From Romeriopsis navalis LEGE 11480 (GTDB taxonomy: Bacteria; Cyanobacteriota; Cyanobacteriia; Leptolyngbyales; Leptolyngbyaceae), in assembly GCF_015207035.1 (NCBI RefSeq), contig NZ_JADEXQ010000033.1:1-56236 (forward strand): 56,236 bases of DNA. Direction: 5' to 3'. The notes beneath the pieces are model-generated. The model worked only from the letters and a program-made list of their open reading frames with translations, searched no databases and was not told the DNA's origin. Positions 36,262-45,470 of the stretch are shown in pieces. The position numbers and the translations under genes were made by a program. How positions within the stretch are numbered: position 1 is the stretch's first letter; every line of letters begins with the position of its first letter.

Positions 36262-36891
36262 ATGATCGCTCCGTCTGCGCCCAACCAACTATCCCTTTGC
36301 CATTTACGTCCCGCCACCGTGCGGGATGCGAAAGCAATTCGCCAATTGACGCGCCGCCTCCACAAAACCGCCGTCCCACAACCCAAATGGCAAGAATGGA
36401 TTGCTTGGTGCATCCTCAGCTGCATCGTCATCCTGTTCTGGCACCATCCAAAGATTGGCATCGCCCTCTTCCTCAGCGCCACGCCGCTATGGGTGATCTT
36501 GGTCATGACCGTGCTCGTCGCCAGCCATGACCAAAAACAACAATATGATCGTTACTGGGTAATGGATTACCAAGGGCAAATCATCGGCTGTGGGCGCATC
36601 GATATCCACAAACAACATTCTGAGATCTACGATCTGTTTGTCCTGCCCGAATGGCGATCGTGCGGCATTGGCCAAGCCATCATGCACCAGCTCATGGCCC
36701 AGGCCATCCAACCGATCTACCTCGCCAGCTTGCCCAAAGCCAGCAGCTTTTATCTGCACCTCGGCTTTCAACCCGTTAACCCCAAAGATCTGCCCATATT
36801 GCTTACGGGCCGCCTCAGCCTCAACAGCCCCCGATACCGCCGGGTCGGACTGCAGCCGCTCGTATTTCAAGGGTCAGTTAGGCATACTTAA
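36262..36891 (+). CDS. GNAT acetyltransferase with inserted membrane hairpin
   Basis: A 209-residue protein from ATG 36262. The N-terminal LRPATVRDAKAIRQLTRRL is a GNAT start. The acetyl-CoA motif EWRSCGIGQAIMHQL (about 131-145; R-x-x-G-I-G) and the ending YLASLPKASSFYLHLGFQPV complete the GNAT fold. Between them (about 45-90) two hydrophobic segments (WIAWCILSCIVILFW and IGIALFLSATPLWVILVMTVL) form a membrane hairpin that replaces the usual region before the core beta strands. So it is probably an acetyltransferase held at the membrane. Substrate unknown. An FAD monooxygenase gene follows 35 bases later with its own ribosome binding site. Confidence 0.7.
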   Translation: MIAPSAPNQLSLCHLRPATVRDAKAIRQLTRRLHKTAVPQPKWQEWIAWCILSCIVILFWHHPKIGIALFLSATPLWVILVMTVLVASHDQKQQYDRYWVMDYQGQIIGCGRIDIHKQHSEIYDLFVLPEWRSCGIGQAIMHQLMAQAIQPIYLASLPKASSFYLHLGFQPVNPKDLPILLTGRLSLNSPRYRRVGLQPLVFQGSVRHT

Positions 36892-36926
36892 ATAGGCATC
36901 TCGTCCTCACCCATCAGGAGCAGCCC

Positions 36927-38120
36927 ATGCATCAAGTGATCATCGTCGGCGCGGGGCCAACCGGCGCTTGCCTCGCTCTGATGCTGGCCCAACGGGGCAT
37001 CACCGTCAAGCTGATCGAAGCCGCCCGCAATTTTGAACGATCGTTTCGGGGAGAAGCCCTGATGCCGAGCGGCCTCGCCGCCTTAGAAACCATGGGCCTG
37101 GCCGACATCGTCACGCAAATTCCCCATCATCCCCTAACACAGTGGGAATTCTGGATCGAAGGACGATCGGTATTTCAGGTTGATGAACCCATGCGCCCCG
37201 ATGAACCACCCTGCACCTGCGTCGCCCAGAGCAACCTGCTCACCGCAATTATCGATCGGGCCAAGCAATTACCCAACTTCGAGCTCATCCAAGGCCGTCC
37301 CGTCCAGAATTTACTACGACACAATCATCGCGTTAGCGGCGTCCGACTCAACAATGGCACCGAACACGTCGCTGATTTGGTCATTGGCTCCGACGGCCGC
37401 AACTCGATCGTCCGCAAAAAAGCTGACTTACCCTTGCAAGCCCAAACTCAAAACTTCAATATTTTGTGGTTCAAACTCCCCGCTGGCAACCTCTTTGATA
37501 ACCGCCATCCATTTTGCACCATCGTTCAAGACCGCAACGCCTTTGGCGTATTTCATAGCACCGATAATGCGCTCCAAGTCGGCTGGTCGGTCCATGCCGA
37601 AGATCCCGACTGGAAAGATACTAATTGGCCCGAAACCCTGCGCCAAGCCTCGCCCCCATGGCTATCCCAGCATTTTCATCAATATGCCGATAGCATTAGT
37701 AAACCCATTCCACTCAACGTCATCGTTGGCCGCTGTGAACAATGGCATCGCCCCGGCGTCCTGATTCTGGGGGATGCCGCCCATCCTATGTCACCCGTGC
37801 GGGCCCAAGGCATCAATATGGCCCTACGCGATGTCCTAGTCGCGACCAATCGGCTCGTGCCTGCCCTACGCACGAAGGACACCACCACGATCGATACAGC
37901 TCTCATGGAGATTCAAACCGAGCGTCAAGCCGAAATCATCCGCGTCCAAACACTCCAAGCCGCTGAAGTGCACGACGCCGAAAAACTTCGCCAATTCAGC
38001 ATGCTGCGGCAAATTGTCAGTCGATCGCCCGCCGCCATCCGTCACCTGATCAAAACTAAATGGCTGTTCCGACAAAAGAAATTGCGCCAGGGCTTAACGC
38101 GCTTATCTCTAGAGAATTAG
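36927..38120 (+). CDS. FAD-dependent monooxygenase (UbiH/PHBH type)
   Basis: A 397-residue flavoprotein hydroxylase. The dinucleotide-binding motif GAGPTGACLALMLAQRGI is at about 8-25, the DG motif VIGSDGRNSIVRKKA at about 152, and the second FAD motif LILGDAAHPMSPVRAQGINMALRD at about 275. These three define group A flavin monooxygenases, which hydroxylate aromatic substrates with NAD(P)H and O2. The C-terminal 100 residues are helical and the substrate is not visible. AGGAG lies 7 bases before the ATG. It may be co-transcribed with the GNAT gene. Confidence 0.92.
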   Translation: MHQVIIVGAGPTGACLALMLAQRGITVKLIEAARNFERSFRGEALMPSGLAALETMGLADIVTQIPHHPLTQWEFWIEGRSVFQVDEPMRPDEPPCTCVAQSNLLTAIIDRAKQLPNFELIQGRPVQNLLRHNHRVSGVRLNNGTEHVADLVIGSDGRNSIVRKKADLPLQAQTQNFNILWFKLPAGNLFDNRHPFCTIVQDRNAFGVFHSTDNALQVGWSVHAEDPDWKDTNWPETLRQASPPWLSQHFHQYADSISKPIPLNVIVGRCEQWHRPGVLILGDAAHPMSPVRAQGINMALRDVLVATNRLVPALRTKDTTTIDTALMEIQTERQAEIIRVQTLQAAEVHDAEKLRQFSMLRQIVSRSPAAIRHLIKTKWLFRQKKLRQGLTRLSLEN

Positions 38121-38788
38121 CCAACCGGGTCAGATCAACTAGCTTGATTGAATTAACGATCGGGGACGATCACCAATTCAATCAGCGGCGCTTTGCACCA
38201 ATCGAATCATCTGCCGCACGAAACAACCACACAATACAACCGCAACAGCCAGGATCAGCTCCACCCTACATCACGAAGAACCGCACAACCGCATTAGCCC
38301 GACCACTATTGACTATTGAGCAACAGACGCCGCAAAAGCGAAAAAAGCCCAGCCGAATGCCATAGAGACCAACCAACGGCATCAGCAATGCAATCCAAAA
38401 ATCACGCGGAAACATTGCATTGGCTTCATCATCACTCAGCCCAACCAATCAGCATAATGCGTCAACCCAGGCCATCAGAGTCGATTTCAACGATGCTTTG
38501 ACAAAACCCTCGCCGGAGCTGGTCCACCCCTAATCCATCACACATCCAATTCAATTCCCATAAAACAGAACTGAAGAACTATACTTGTTACATAAATCAA
38601 TCATAATCACAGAAATTGCTAAACTCAGCCATTTCGGTGAACCATCCGCTGTTCTGTCTAACCCGACTGGCTTCGGTAAAAACACAGAATTTATCCCCAT
38701 AGATCAAAAAACTAACCCATCTAATAATCTTTACTTTTGTTTACAAAAGCGTTACTTTATATATAGAAGTTTCCGATGTCTTGTTCCC
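38121..38788 (+). other. Intergenic stretch before the sigma factor gene
   Basis: These 668 bases contain no firmly supported gene. On the minus strand a 60-codon frame at 38266-38448 has a coding-like, hydrophobic middle (FWIALLMPLVGLYGIRLGFFRFCGVCC) but begins with TTG and lacks a ribosome binding site; it could be a gene remnant. Upstream of the sigma gene, a TTTACTTTTGTTTACAAAAG region (38727-38746) is AT-rich and could hold its promoter. Confidence 0.35.
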
Positions 38789-39748
38789 ATGCCCAAATCT
38801 GCGAAACCTACAGTTGATTCTGTCCGGCAATATCTTCAGGAAATCGGCCGCTACCCGCTACTGACCCATGAGCAGGAAATTTCTTATGGGAAGCAAGTGC
38901 AAAGCATGATGCAGCTTCACTCAGTCCGCGATGCGAAAACTAAGGAACTCGATCGGCCGCTCACTCAGCCTGAATGGGCTGAAGCCGCCGATGTTTCCGA
39001 GGCTGAACTCCAGAAAACCCTACAAACCGGTGCCCGTGCCAAACGCAAGCTGGTTGAATCGAACCTCCGCTTAGTCGTCTCCGTCGCGAAGAAATATCAG
39101 AAGCTGAATCTCGAAATGCTGGACCTGCTCCAGGAAGGCGGGATTGGTCTGCAACGAGCCGCAGAGAAGTTTGACCCCCTCAAAGGATATCGCTTCTCCA
39201 CCTACTCCTACTGGTGGATTCGACAGGCCATGACACGGGCCTTGTCAGAACAAAGTCGGACGATTCGCTTGCCAGTCCATATGACAGAGAAACTCGGTAA
39301 GATTAAGAAAACTCAGCGGCAGCTTGCAGTCAAACTTGGTCGGCAGGCAACGATCGTTGAAGTCGCAGCAGAACTCGACCTCAAGCCGAAACAAGTTCGC
39401 GACTGCCTGTTCCAATCCCGCCAGCCCATTTCCCTTGATGTCAAAATCGGCAGTGAGCAAAACACCGAACTTGGTGATTTGCTCGAAGACGGTGGTCAAA
39501 CCCCCGATGAGTTTGCCACTGTTAACTGCCTCAAAGACGATCTCGAAAAATGGATGTTGGACTTAACCCCACAGCAACGTCAAGTCCTACGCCTACGCTA
39601 TGGGCTAACCAGCAATCAGCCCATGACCTTACAGCAGATTAGCAATATCCTCAACCTTACCCGTGAGCGCATTCGCCAAATTGAAAAAGCGGCGATTAAG
39701 CGCTTACAGCAACGTCAAGAGAATATGAGTAGCTACCTCGCGGGATAG
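38789..39748 (+). CDS. Group 2 RNA polymerase sigma factor (RpoD-like)
   Basis: A 319-residue sigma-70 family protein from ATG 38789 (MPKSAKPTVDSVRQYLQEIGRYPLLTHEQE). The frame upstream lacks an ATG and looks non-coding. Region 1.2 starts at DSVRQYLQEIG. Region 2 contains NLRLVVSVAKKYQ and LLQEGGIGLQRAAEKFDPLKGYRFSTYSYWWIRQAMTRAL. Region 3 starts at IRLPVHMTEKLGKIKK. Region 4 has the helix-turn-helix MTLQQISNILNLTRERIRQIEKAAIKRL. The lack of the long region 1.1 marks a group 2 (non-essential) factor of the SigB/C/D/E set; which one cannot be decided here. A terminator follows. Confidence 0.93.
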   Translation: MPKSAKPTVDSVRQYLQEIGRYPLLTHEQEISYGKQVQSMMQLHSVRDAKTKELDRPLTQPEWAEAADVSEAELQKTLQTGARAKRKLVESNLRLVVSVAKKYQKLNLEMLDLLQEGGIGLQRAAEKFDPLKGYRFSTYSYWWIRQAMTRALSEQSRTIRLPVHMTEKLGKIKKTQRQLAVKLGRQATIVEVAAELDLKPKQVRDCLFQSRQPISLDVKIGSEQNTELGDLLEDGGQTPDEFATVNCLKDDLEKWMLDLTPQQRQVLRLRYGLTSNQPMTLQQISNILNLTRERIRQIEKAAIKRLQQRQENMSSYLAG

Positions 39749-39772
39749 TTAATCGCCTTGGCTGCCACCATT

Positions 39773-39806
39773 AAACCCGAGTCGCAAAATTCCCCTCGGG
39801 TTTGCG
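39773..39806 (+). terminator. Terminator after the sigma factor gene
   Basis: AAACCCGAG and CTCGGGTTT pair over 9 bases with a 13-base loop, 24 bases after the stop codon. The T residues after the stem are short (TTTG), so efficiency is moderate; the flanking A and T make it usable from both sides. Confidence 0.7.
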
Positions 39807-39855
39807 GTTTCAATCGACTGCACTGAATCAACTAGAAGAACGGAAAAGGCGATTC

Positions 39856-40305
39856 TTATTGCACACCACCCGTTTCTTCTGCCTGACTTGCCGCCTGCGC
39901 TGCTGGATCGTCTTGACCACTATCCGAAAGGTACAAGACACCCGGATCGTTAGGTGGGGTTATCCGCATGGCCGGATTATCGTAGACCGGCGTACTACCG
40001 ACATTCGTCGGTGCTGTGTTGCCTTGCTGACCACAAATCGATCGCAAGTCAACCAATGTCCCATCTGACTTGCGATAGTAACAAGGCGAATCACTATCCA
40101 AATTTATCCCAGCGGCGATCGACCGTGATTCACCAGTCGATGTCGGCAGATTGGATTCCGGTAGTTTTGGTGCAGGCAAAACGATCGATGACGTTGCCGG
40201 TTCGTTAATCGCCGCTGCGGGTTGTTTGCCATGACTCACATGCGGCATTACCGCAAACAACATCGCGGTGATTGCTAACGCGATTGAAATAATCCGTAGT
40301 TTCAT
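39856..40305 (-). CDS. Small secreted protein with two-cysteine CYY...DLRSICG motif
   Basis: A 149-residue protein from ATG 40305; AGGAG lies 6 bases before it, and this ribosome binding site overlaps the stop codon of the upstream oxidase gene. A signal peptide (about 1-26, IISIALAITAMLFAVMPHVSHG) is followed by a Pro/Ser/Thr-rich linker and then CYYRKSDGTLVDLRSICG (about 80-97), the only two cysteines outside the leader. A Pro/Asp/Gln-rich acidic tail completes it. A very similar motif occurs in the secreted protein at 45780. The function is unknown. Translational coupling suggests it works with, or is exported alongside, the copper radical oxidase. Confidence 0.75.
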   Translation of the reverse strand: MKLRIISIALAITAMLFAVMPHVSHGKQPAAAINEPATSSIVLPAPKLPESNLPTSTGESRSIAAGINLDSDSPCYYRKSDGTLVDLRSICGQQGNTAPTNVGSTPVYDNPAMRITPPNDPGVLYLSDSGQDDPAAQAASQAEETGGVQ

Positions 40306-40314
40306 TTGCAACTC

Positions 40315-42546
40315 CTAACCCACTTTCATAATTTTTGAGACACTCGGCACACCCTGTCGATTCAGACCAAATAGCATGTAATAGCCCGGCGGGGTGATGT
40401 TCGCGTTGGACTGGAGATTCAGTGTGTAGCGACCCCCATTTTTCTTGAAGCTGACGCGCTTGAATCGCTGGTCCGTATTGATGCTATGGGTCACTGACGA
40501 TAGACGAATCAAGCTAAAGTCGGTCACATCATTGCTGGCCCGAACCGTAAAGTCGCGCTGGTAACGTACCGAAGCTGGCGCACTGGAAATGGTGGGCCGC
40601 TGGCCATTAAACAAGTAAGGCGGACTATAGATTTCCGCATCGGAGTGGTTCACATTACAGGTGCCACAGAGGCCACCACCACCGGCAAACACCCGGCCAT
40701 CCGGTAGTAGCATTGCCACCGAGTGATAAGTCCGGGGGGTGGCCATATTTGCCATCGTGGACCAGGCGTTGGTCTTTGGATCAAACATCTCGGGAGCTAA
40801 AATCGCTCCATTATCACTAAAGGCTTTACCGTTATTCAAACCACCTACGACCAGCACTTTGCCATCCGGCATCACCACACCATTGGCAAAGGCACGAGGA
40901 TAGCGCATTGACTGAACCTGCTGTGCTTGGGCACCGCGGTTGATATCGATCGTATAGGTTGCCTTACTCGAAGGCGCACTGCGGGAGTTTTGCGCATCAT
41001 AGTTCGGGTTACCACCAGCCGATAACACCTTCCCGACGTCATACATCACGTACACGCCATTCTGGTTGAATTGGTCATTACCGCGCTTGCCCGCCGACTG
41101 AGACGAACCATTGCCCTTCAGATCGTACCAATTCATATTCGGCGTTGGCCCAGCACCAAACAGTTTGCCGTTAGGCGCAACCATTAAACGCGGATGCTCT
41201 TCCGCCCGATTCATCGAAACCCCGCTATAGAAGGGATTCATTAATGCCCCCGTGAGTGTTCGCCAACCCCGACTAGCATTCCAAACTTCACCACGCCCAT
41301 CGAGTTTCGAGGTGCGATTGCCACCGATCGTAAAAACTTCGCCGTTCGGCAGGGCAACTGACGTGTTGTACCACCGGCGCTGGGCCATATTCGCCGACTT
41401 AGTCCAACGGTTATTGCGTGAATCGAAAATACTCGTGGAAGTTACCGTGGGGCCACCGCCATTCACTAACAACCGGCCGTCCTTCAGCATCGCCGTGCCT
41501 GGACAGAACATGTCATGGTTCGTATTCGTTACCAATCGTTCTTGGACGCGATTATTACTCGGATCAAAAATCGCCGTATAGGTTTGCTGTTGGCCTTTAT
41601 TCCCCACAAAGGTATTGCGATCGTAGGAAGACCAAGTCATCACCTTACCGTTCGGCATCACCGCCGCCGCCACCGGTACGGAAGGAAACTCAATTTTCTT
41701 ACTCCACTGTCCCTTTTGCGTGGGAGGCGGTGGCTGCGGAATCGAGTCCACCGCCGTCAATTTCCACTGTTGATGCGCGCCATTATTACGCGACCACTGG
41801 ACGAGTTGAGTCCCATTCGCCTTTGATGCAGCCGGTACGTCAATATTTTTCTGACTATGACGGGCCACCACGTTATAGTAACCACCACCCACAGGCTTAA
41901 AGCACCATTGCTGATTGCCACCTTGATGTGCTCGCCACTGAATTAGCTTCGCCCCATTTTCTTTCGAGCCAGCATTCACATCGGCATTTTTCTGGCTATG
42001 GCGAGCCGCGATCGAGTAATAGCCACCCCCTTTCGAATTCAGTTGCCATTGCTGATTCGCACCACCGCCGTAGGGCCACTGAATTAGCTTGGCACCATTG
42101 TCCTGCGAACCACCAAACACATCCAACGATTTACCGCTGTGCTTCGCCGTAAGTCGATAGTAGGAATTAGTATCAAGCACCGCACAAGTAGTGGCTTGGG
42201 CCAATCGCTGCGGCGCAGGATTAACCGCTGCGCGATCGAAATCCAATAATACTGGCTCGTTCTCGACCGCTGGAATGGCCGATCGCTCCTGACTCTCTGG
42301 CAATTGCAGAATTGACTCGGGGGCCGTCACCGTAGATCGCTTTAAGCCAACCGCTGGAGACGATACGGTACGAGTATTTGGCGTAGTCACCGCTGGGCGA
42401 TTCAACGATAAATCAGGTTGGCGATCGTCATTAATCGCCGCATCCGCCGCTGGCACAACCGCACTGAGCCAGCCCCATAGAATCACACTCAAAAAGACAA
42501 AGGGGTACGCCAATCGACGCAACAACCCTACAAAAAATTGGAACAT
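40315..42546 (-). CDS. Galactose-oxidase/glyoxal-oxidase-like copper radical enzyme with ricin-type lectin repeats
   Basis: A 743-residue secreted protein (ATG 42546). A hydrophobic leader (about 1-36, ending ADAA) and a linker are followed by a ricin-type lectin domain (about 122-270) with three repeats ending QQWQ, QQWC and QQWK. A kelch beta-propeller (about 285-650) and a galactose-oxidase C-terminal domain (DUF1929 type) complete it. The radical copper site can be placed: Cys348 (NHDMFCPG), Tyr393 (RRWYNTSVALPNGEVFTIGG), Tyr607-His608 (RTYHSVAMLLPDGRVFAGGGG) and His687 (SVTHSINTDQR). Their order and spacing match fungal galactose oxidase (Cys228, Tyr272, Tyr495-His496, His581). It should oxidise a primary alcohol or aldehyde to give H2O2. 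Substrate unknown; the lectin part suggests polysaccharide. Confidence 0.9.
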   Translation of the reverse strand: MFQFFVGLLRRLAYPFVFLSVILWGWLSAVVPAADAAINDDRQPDLSLNRPAVTTPNTRTVSSPAVGLKRSTVTAPESILQLPESQERSAIPAVENEPVLLDFDRAAVNPAPQRLAQATTCAVLDTNSYYRLTAKHSGKSLDVFGGSQDNGAKLIQWPYGGGANQQWQLNSKGGGYYSIAARHSQKNADVNAGSKENGAKLIQWRAHQGGNQQWCFKPVGGGYYNVVARHSQKNIDVPAASKANGTQLVQWSRNNGAHQQWKLTAVDSIPQPPPPTQKGQWSKKIEFPSVPVAAAVMPNGKVMTWSSYDRNTFVGNKGQQQTYTAIFDPSNNRVQERLVTNTNHDMFCPGTAMLKDGRLLVNGGGPTVTSTSIFDSRNNRWTKSANMAQRRWYNTSVALPNGEVFTIGGNRTSKLDGRGEVWNASRGWRTLTGALMNPFYSGVSMNRAEEHPRLMVAPNGKLFGAGPTPNMNWYDLKGNGSSQSAGKRGNDQFNQNGVYVMYDVGKVLSAGGNPNYDAQNSRSAPSSKATYTIDINRGAQAQQVQSMRYPRAFANGVVMPDGKVLVVGGLNNGKAFSDNGAILAPEMFDPKTNAWSTMANMATPRTYHSVAMLLPDGRVFAGGGGLCGTCNVNHSDAEIYSPPYLFNGQRPTISSAPASVRYQRDFTVRASNDVTDFSLIRLSSVTHSINTDQRFKRVSFKKNGGRYTLNLQSNANITPPGYYMLFGLNRQGVPSVSKIMKVG

Positions 42547-43097
42547 AAACAACTAAACTCACAGGAAAACTTTCACACGCAAGCAACAACCAGCAAAATG
42601 GCATTGGGGCGATGTTGCAACCAAACAAGAGCTTTACAACCCCGACTTGATCAAACGATGCCAACGGCAATATTCACTTAATCCTTCTGAAAGGTAGATA
42701 TGCAAAGGCGTCAAGCCGTATTTTGCCCATGAAAAGAGGAAGACAAAATACACCTAGGGTCTTTGGCCAAATTCTAAAAGTCTGCAATCCCACACAGCAT
42801 CCCCCACAGGAAATACCTCCCCTCATCCCCACCCGAGCTACACCGAACAAACAACTGATACACAAACGTTAGAGCCACCTGTGAAGAAATCGCAAAAGAT
42901 CGCCAAGTCCCTATAAACACATCGCAGTCAAATCATATTGTCCAGCCGAGCAGCAACTATCACGTTGATCATACTTAACCCACACTGGTGATTATTGTTA
43001 TCTTAGAACTGCACGTTTTAGCCGTCAGCTCTAAAAGCGGAGCCGCAAAGTTAGGGCCGTGCGTTGAATCATCACTGCGCCAACATCCACAGTCCGA
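42547..43097. other. Intergenic region between oxidase gene and DUF2805 gene
   Basis: These 551 bases separate divergent starts (42546 leftward, 43098 rightward). No coding-like ORF is supported; the frame on the minus strand around 42674-42865 has no ribosome binding site. Promoters for both directions must lie here. TTATCTTAGAACT at about 42999-43011 is a possible -10 region for the rightward gene. Confidence 0.35.
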
Positions 43098-43355
43098 ATG
43101 AAATTACCTGACCTTAATTCCGAAACCATCGATCGCGTACTGGAAATGGCCTGGGAAGATCGCACCCCCTTCGATGCGATCGAATTGCAATTTGGGCTAG
43201 CAGAAGCACAGGTCATCGCCCTCATGCGGCGAGAAATGCAGTCATCGAGTTTTCGCATGTGGCGCAAACGGGTCACTGGACGAAATAGCAAGCATCGCAA
43301 GCAGCGGGACTTTATCGTCGGCAGATTTCGATCAGCCAATCAAAAAGGCTCATAA
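43098..43355 (+). CDS. TIGR03643 / DUF2805 family protein
   Basis: An 85-residue protein with DRVLEMAWEDRTPFDAIELQFGLAEAQVIALMRREMQSSSFRMWRKRVTGR, the recognisable body of the small basic TIGR03643 family. The pattern is of a helix-turn-helix-like protein followed by a basic tail (NSKHRKQRDF). In other bacteria the family often lies beside cryptochrome or photolyase genes; none is adjacent here. The function is unknown. The length is as usual for the family. Confidence 0.85.
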   Translation: MKLPDLNSETIDRVLEMAWEDRTPFDAIELQFGLAEAQVIALMRREMQSSSFRMWRKRVTGRNSKHRKQRDFIVGRFRSANQKGS

Positions 43356-43448
43356 CCCGATTCAGCATGACATGTCCAGTGTTTAAAACAAGCAACCAGT
43401 GGTTAAAACGGGCAAAATAGCTAGTGCCCAGTCGCTCCAGCAATATCG

Positions 43449-45470
43449 CTAAAACTGGGCCGGATTGTCATCCAGAGCCAACAAAAAATTAATTAAATCT
43501 TGCTGCTGCTGTTGGCTAAAACCGGCAGTACCATCGACATAAAATCCATGTCCAGTGCCATCAAGATTACTCACTTGTAAAGCCGGGTTGAGTTGGTTAG
43601 TTTGGATCACGGACGATCGGAGTTGACGATCGAGCAACGCCCGGAGACTATTCGCCGCATCCGCCGGGATGCCCTGACTCAGGGTGCCACTGAGGCCCAA
43701 ACCCTTCGGATCAACCACCTGGAAGCTGCCATCATTCCCGACTGCTAAGGCATTTTTGCTGACGGCAACGCCTCCATCATGGAGATACGGGGCCGAGACA
43801 TACAGCCCTAACAGTGACGGCGTATCATAGCCCCCATCCGGCAGCAAATCACGGGGGAGACTACGATCGTCATCAAATAATTTCTGGGGTGCTGGCACAT
43901 CCAGGACCTTCGCGTTGCCGCGCACTGGCACCGAAGTGTCAAAACTATAGAGTTGCGGGGCGACCAGAATACTATTTGTGGCTAATCGCGATTCCCCGCG
44001 AGCGGGATTTGTACCCAATTCCGCAATTGGATGGATTTTCTTATCCGTAAAGAACGGCGGAATATGGCAGGATGCGCAATTCGCGTCTTGAAATACCTGG
44101 GCACCCCGATCAACCGAGCCGTTCCCCAGCGCATCCCGATTTGATGCCGACTGGTTAGCCGGGGGTTGCAAACTATCCTGCCAAGCCGACATCGCATTAT
44201 TCGCAAAAAAGAATTTACCCCGAGCAATATCGCGGCGATCGCGCGTGGGTGGGCTGAAGCCCAAACCATTAAATGCCAGTAACGATGGCTGCAACCGGGG
44301 ATAACGCCCTGTCCCCGGCAAAGCGACTTGATCTTGTAATTCTGCTCGATTAACATCAGGAGCGACTTTCCGCAACCACTCCGAAGGCTTCACTCCATCA
44401 GGAATCCGTAATCGGCGATCGGCAGCATTTTGCAGCACAACGCCTAAATAGACTTCGGGATCAACCCCAATTGTCTCCGCACTCCGTTGCCCCGCTGCCA
44501 GTAGGTTGACCTCCGACGAATGTACCGAATTATTCAGGACGCTCAATCCGCCAAATGGACCAATGGCAGACTCCCCACTCCAACCATAGGGCGCTGTACC
44601 GTGCGTAAAGACCGTGGGAATTTGCGTGGTGTTATTGATTGTATCGGGCGAGCTTTCAAAATGACCAAACGGAACGGCCAGTAATAGATCATCAAACGCT
44701 TGCTCAAACTTCTGGGGATCAGGCAATTTCACCAACTGCCCTTGACTATCAAGAATCGTCTTACCATTACCCTGAAACGCCGGATTCAACGGATTGAGAT
44801 TTAACCGCGCAAAGCCAGCCGCAGAGTTAGGAGATAAGGCAACTAAAATTTGTGCCGCCACATCTTCATTCGGCACGCCCTTCAGTTGCTTACCACTCGG
44901 AGAAACCGCCACATGGCAAATTGCACAGGTAATGTCCCCTGGTAGCTTTAAGCCGATCGGCAAAAAAGACTTGGGCGCCAGATCCAGACCAGTCCGAATC
45001 GGCGTCCCTTTGGGAAACACGGTGCTACCCAACTGCAGATCACGCAGCAACTTAATCGTTAGATTGCTCGTCGGTTGACCTTTTTGCTGGGCGATTGCCA
45101 CCCCCACCTCCGGCAAGATGCGGGCGATTCCCAATTGAAAACCCAACACACGCTGCAAACCGAAGCGATCGCCAATCTCCCGATTGAGAAAAATCTTTTC
45201 GCCCGCATCAAGCAATGGTTGGGTAATTTTCACGGCCCCAACTTGATCGTAGGAACGTGGATTATTCGGATTCAAACCATTGCTTTTGACTAGATCCGCC
45301 GCGGCCGCTGGCGATAAAACTTGACCGAAATAATCATAGGAACCCAAAATCTGGCGTGGTGCCGGAGCCAGTAGCGGCGAAGTGGCTTGAACCGACGGTG
45401 ATGGACGCATCACCTGGGCCAACACAAACGCTACGAGCGTCACGATAAAAGCGACGAATACCAACACCAA
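43449..45470 (-). CDS. Di-heme cytochrome c peroxidase-like protein, start interrupted by amber codon
   Basis: The frame gives 673 residues from TTG 45470. Two heme c sites are visible: CAICH (near 195) and CASCH (near 470), plus a hydrophobic segment at 5-22. The conserved surrounding text (FQDANCASCHIPPFFTDKKIHPIAELGTNPARG and DTPSLLGLYVSAPYLHDGGVAVSKNALAVG) is that of the di-heme cytochrome c peroxidase/MauG superfamily. It should be exported and anchored by the N-terminal helix. The expected start, an ATG at 45512 with AGGAG 8 bases before it, reads MSASIS and then an amber TAG (45492-45494) before the frame continues WQRQRRRLVLVF. If unedited, translation from that ATG would stop after six residues. 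The gene may be a recent pseudogene, be restarted at TTG/GTG, or have a sequencing error. Confidence 0.75.
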   Translation of the reverse strand: MVLVFVAFIVTLVAFVLAQVMRPSPSVQATSPLLAPAPRQILGSYDYFGQVLSPAAAADLVKSNGLNPNNPRSYDQVGAVKITQPLLDAGEKIFLNREIGDRFGLQRVLGFQLGIARILPEVGVAIAQQKGQPTSNLTIKLLRDLQLGSTVFPKGTPIRTGLDLAPKSFLPIGLKLPGDITCAICHVAVSPSGKQLKGVPNEDVAAQILVALSPNSAAGFARLNLNPLNPAFQGNGKTILDSQGQLVKLPDPQKFEQAFDDLLLAVPFGHFESSPDTINNTTQIPTVFTHGTAPYGWSGESAIGPFGGLSVLNNSVHSSEVNLLAAGQRSAETIGVDPEVYLGVVLQNAADRRLRIPDGVKPSEWLRKVAPDVNRAELQDQVALPGTGRYPRLQPSLLAFNGLGFSPPTRDRRDIARGKFFFANNAMSAWQDSLQPPANQSASNRDALGNGSVDRGAQVFQDANCASCHIPPFFTDKKIHPIAELGTNPARGESRLATNSILVAPQLYSFDTSVPVRGNAKVLDVPAPQKLFDDDRSLPRDLLPDGGYDTPSLLGLYVSAPYLHDGGVAVSKNALAVGNDGSFQVVDPKGLGLSGTLSQGIPADAANSLRALLDRQLRSSVIQTNQLNPALQVSNLDGTGHGFYVDGTAGFSQQQQQDLINFLLALDDNPAQF

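Noticed and set aside
38266-38448. 60-codon minus-strand frame with hydrophobic middle
   Set aside because: Starts with TTG, lacks a ribosome binding site, and has no family resemblance; kept only as a possible remnant in the intergenic note.
42674-42865. 63-codon minus-strand frame upstream of the oxidase
   Set aside because: Cysteine/glycine-rich without motif and without ribosome binding site; likely non-coding promoter DNA.
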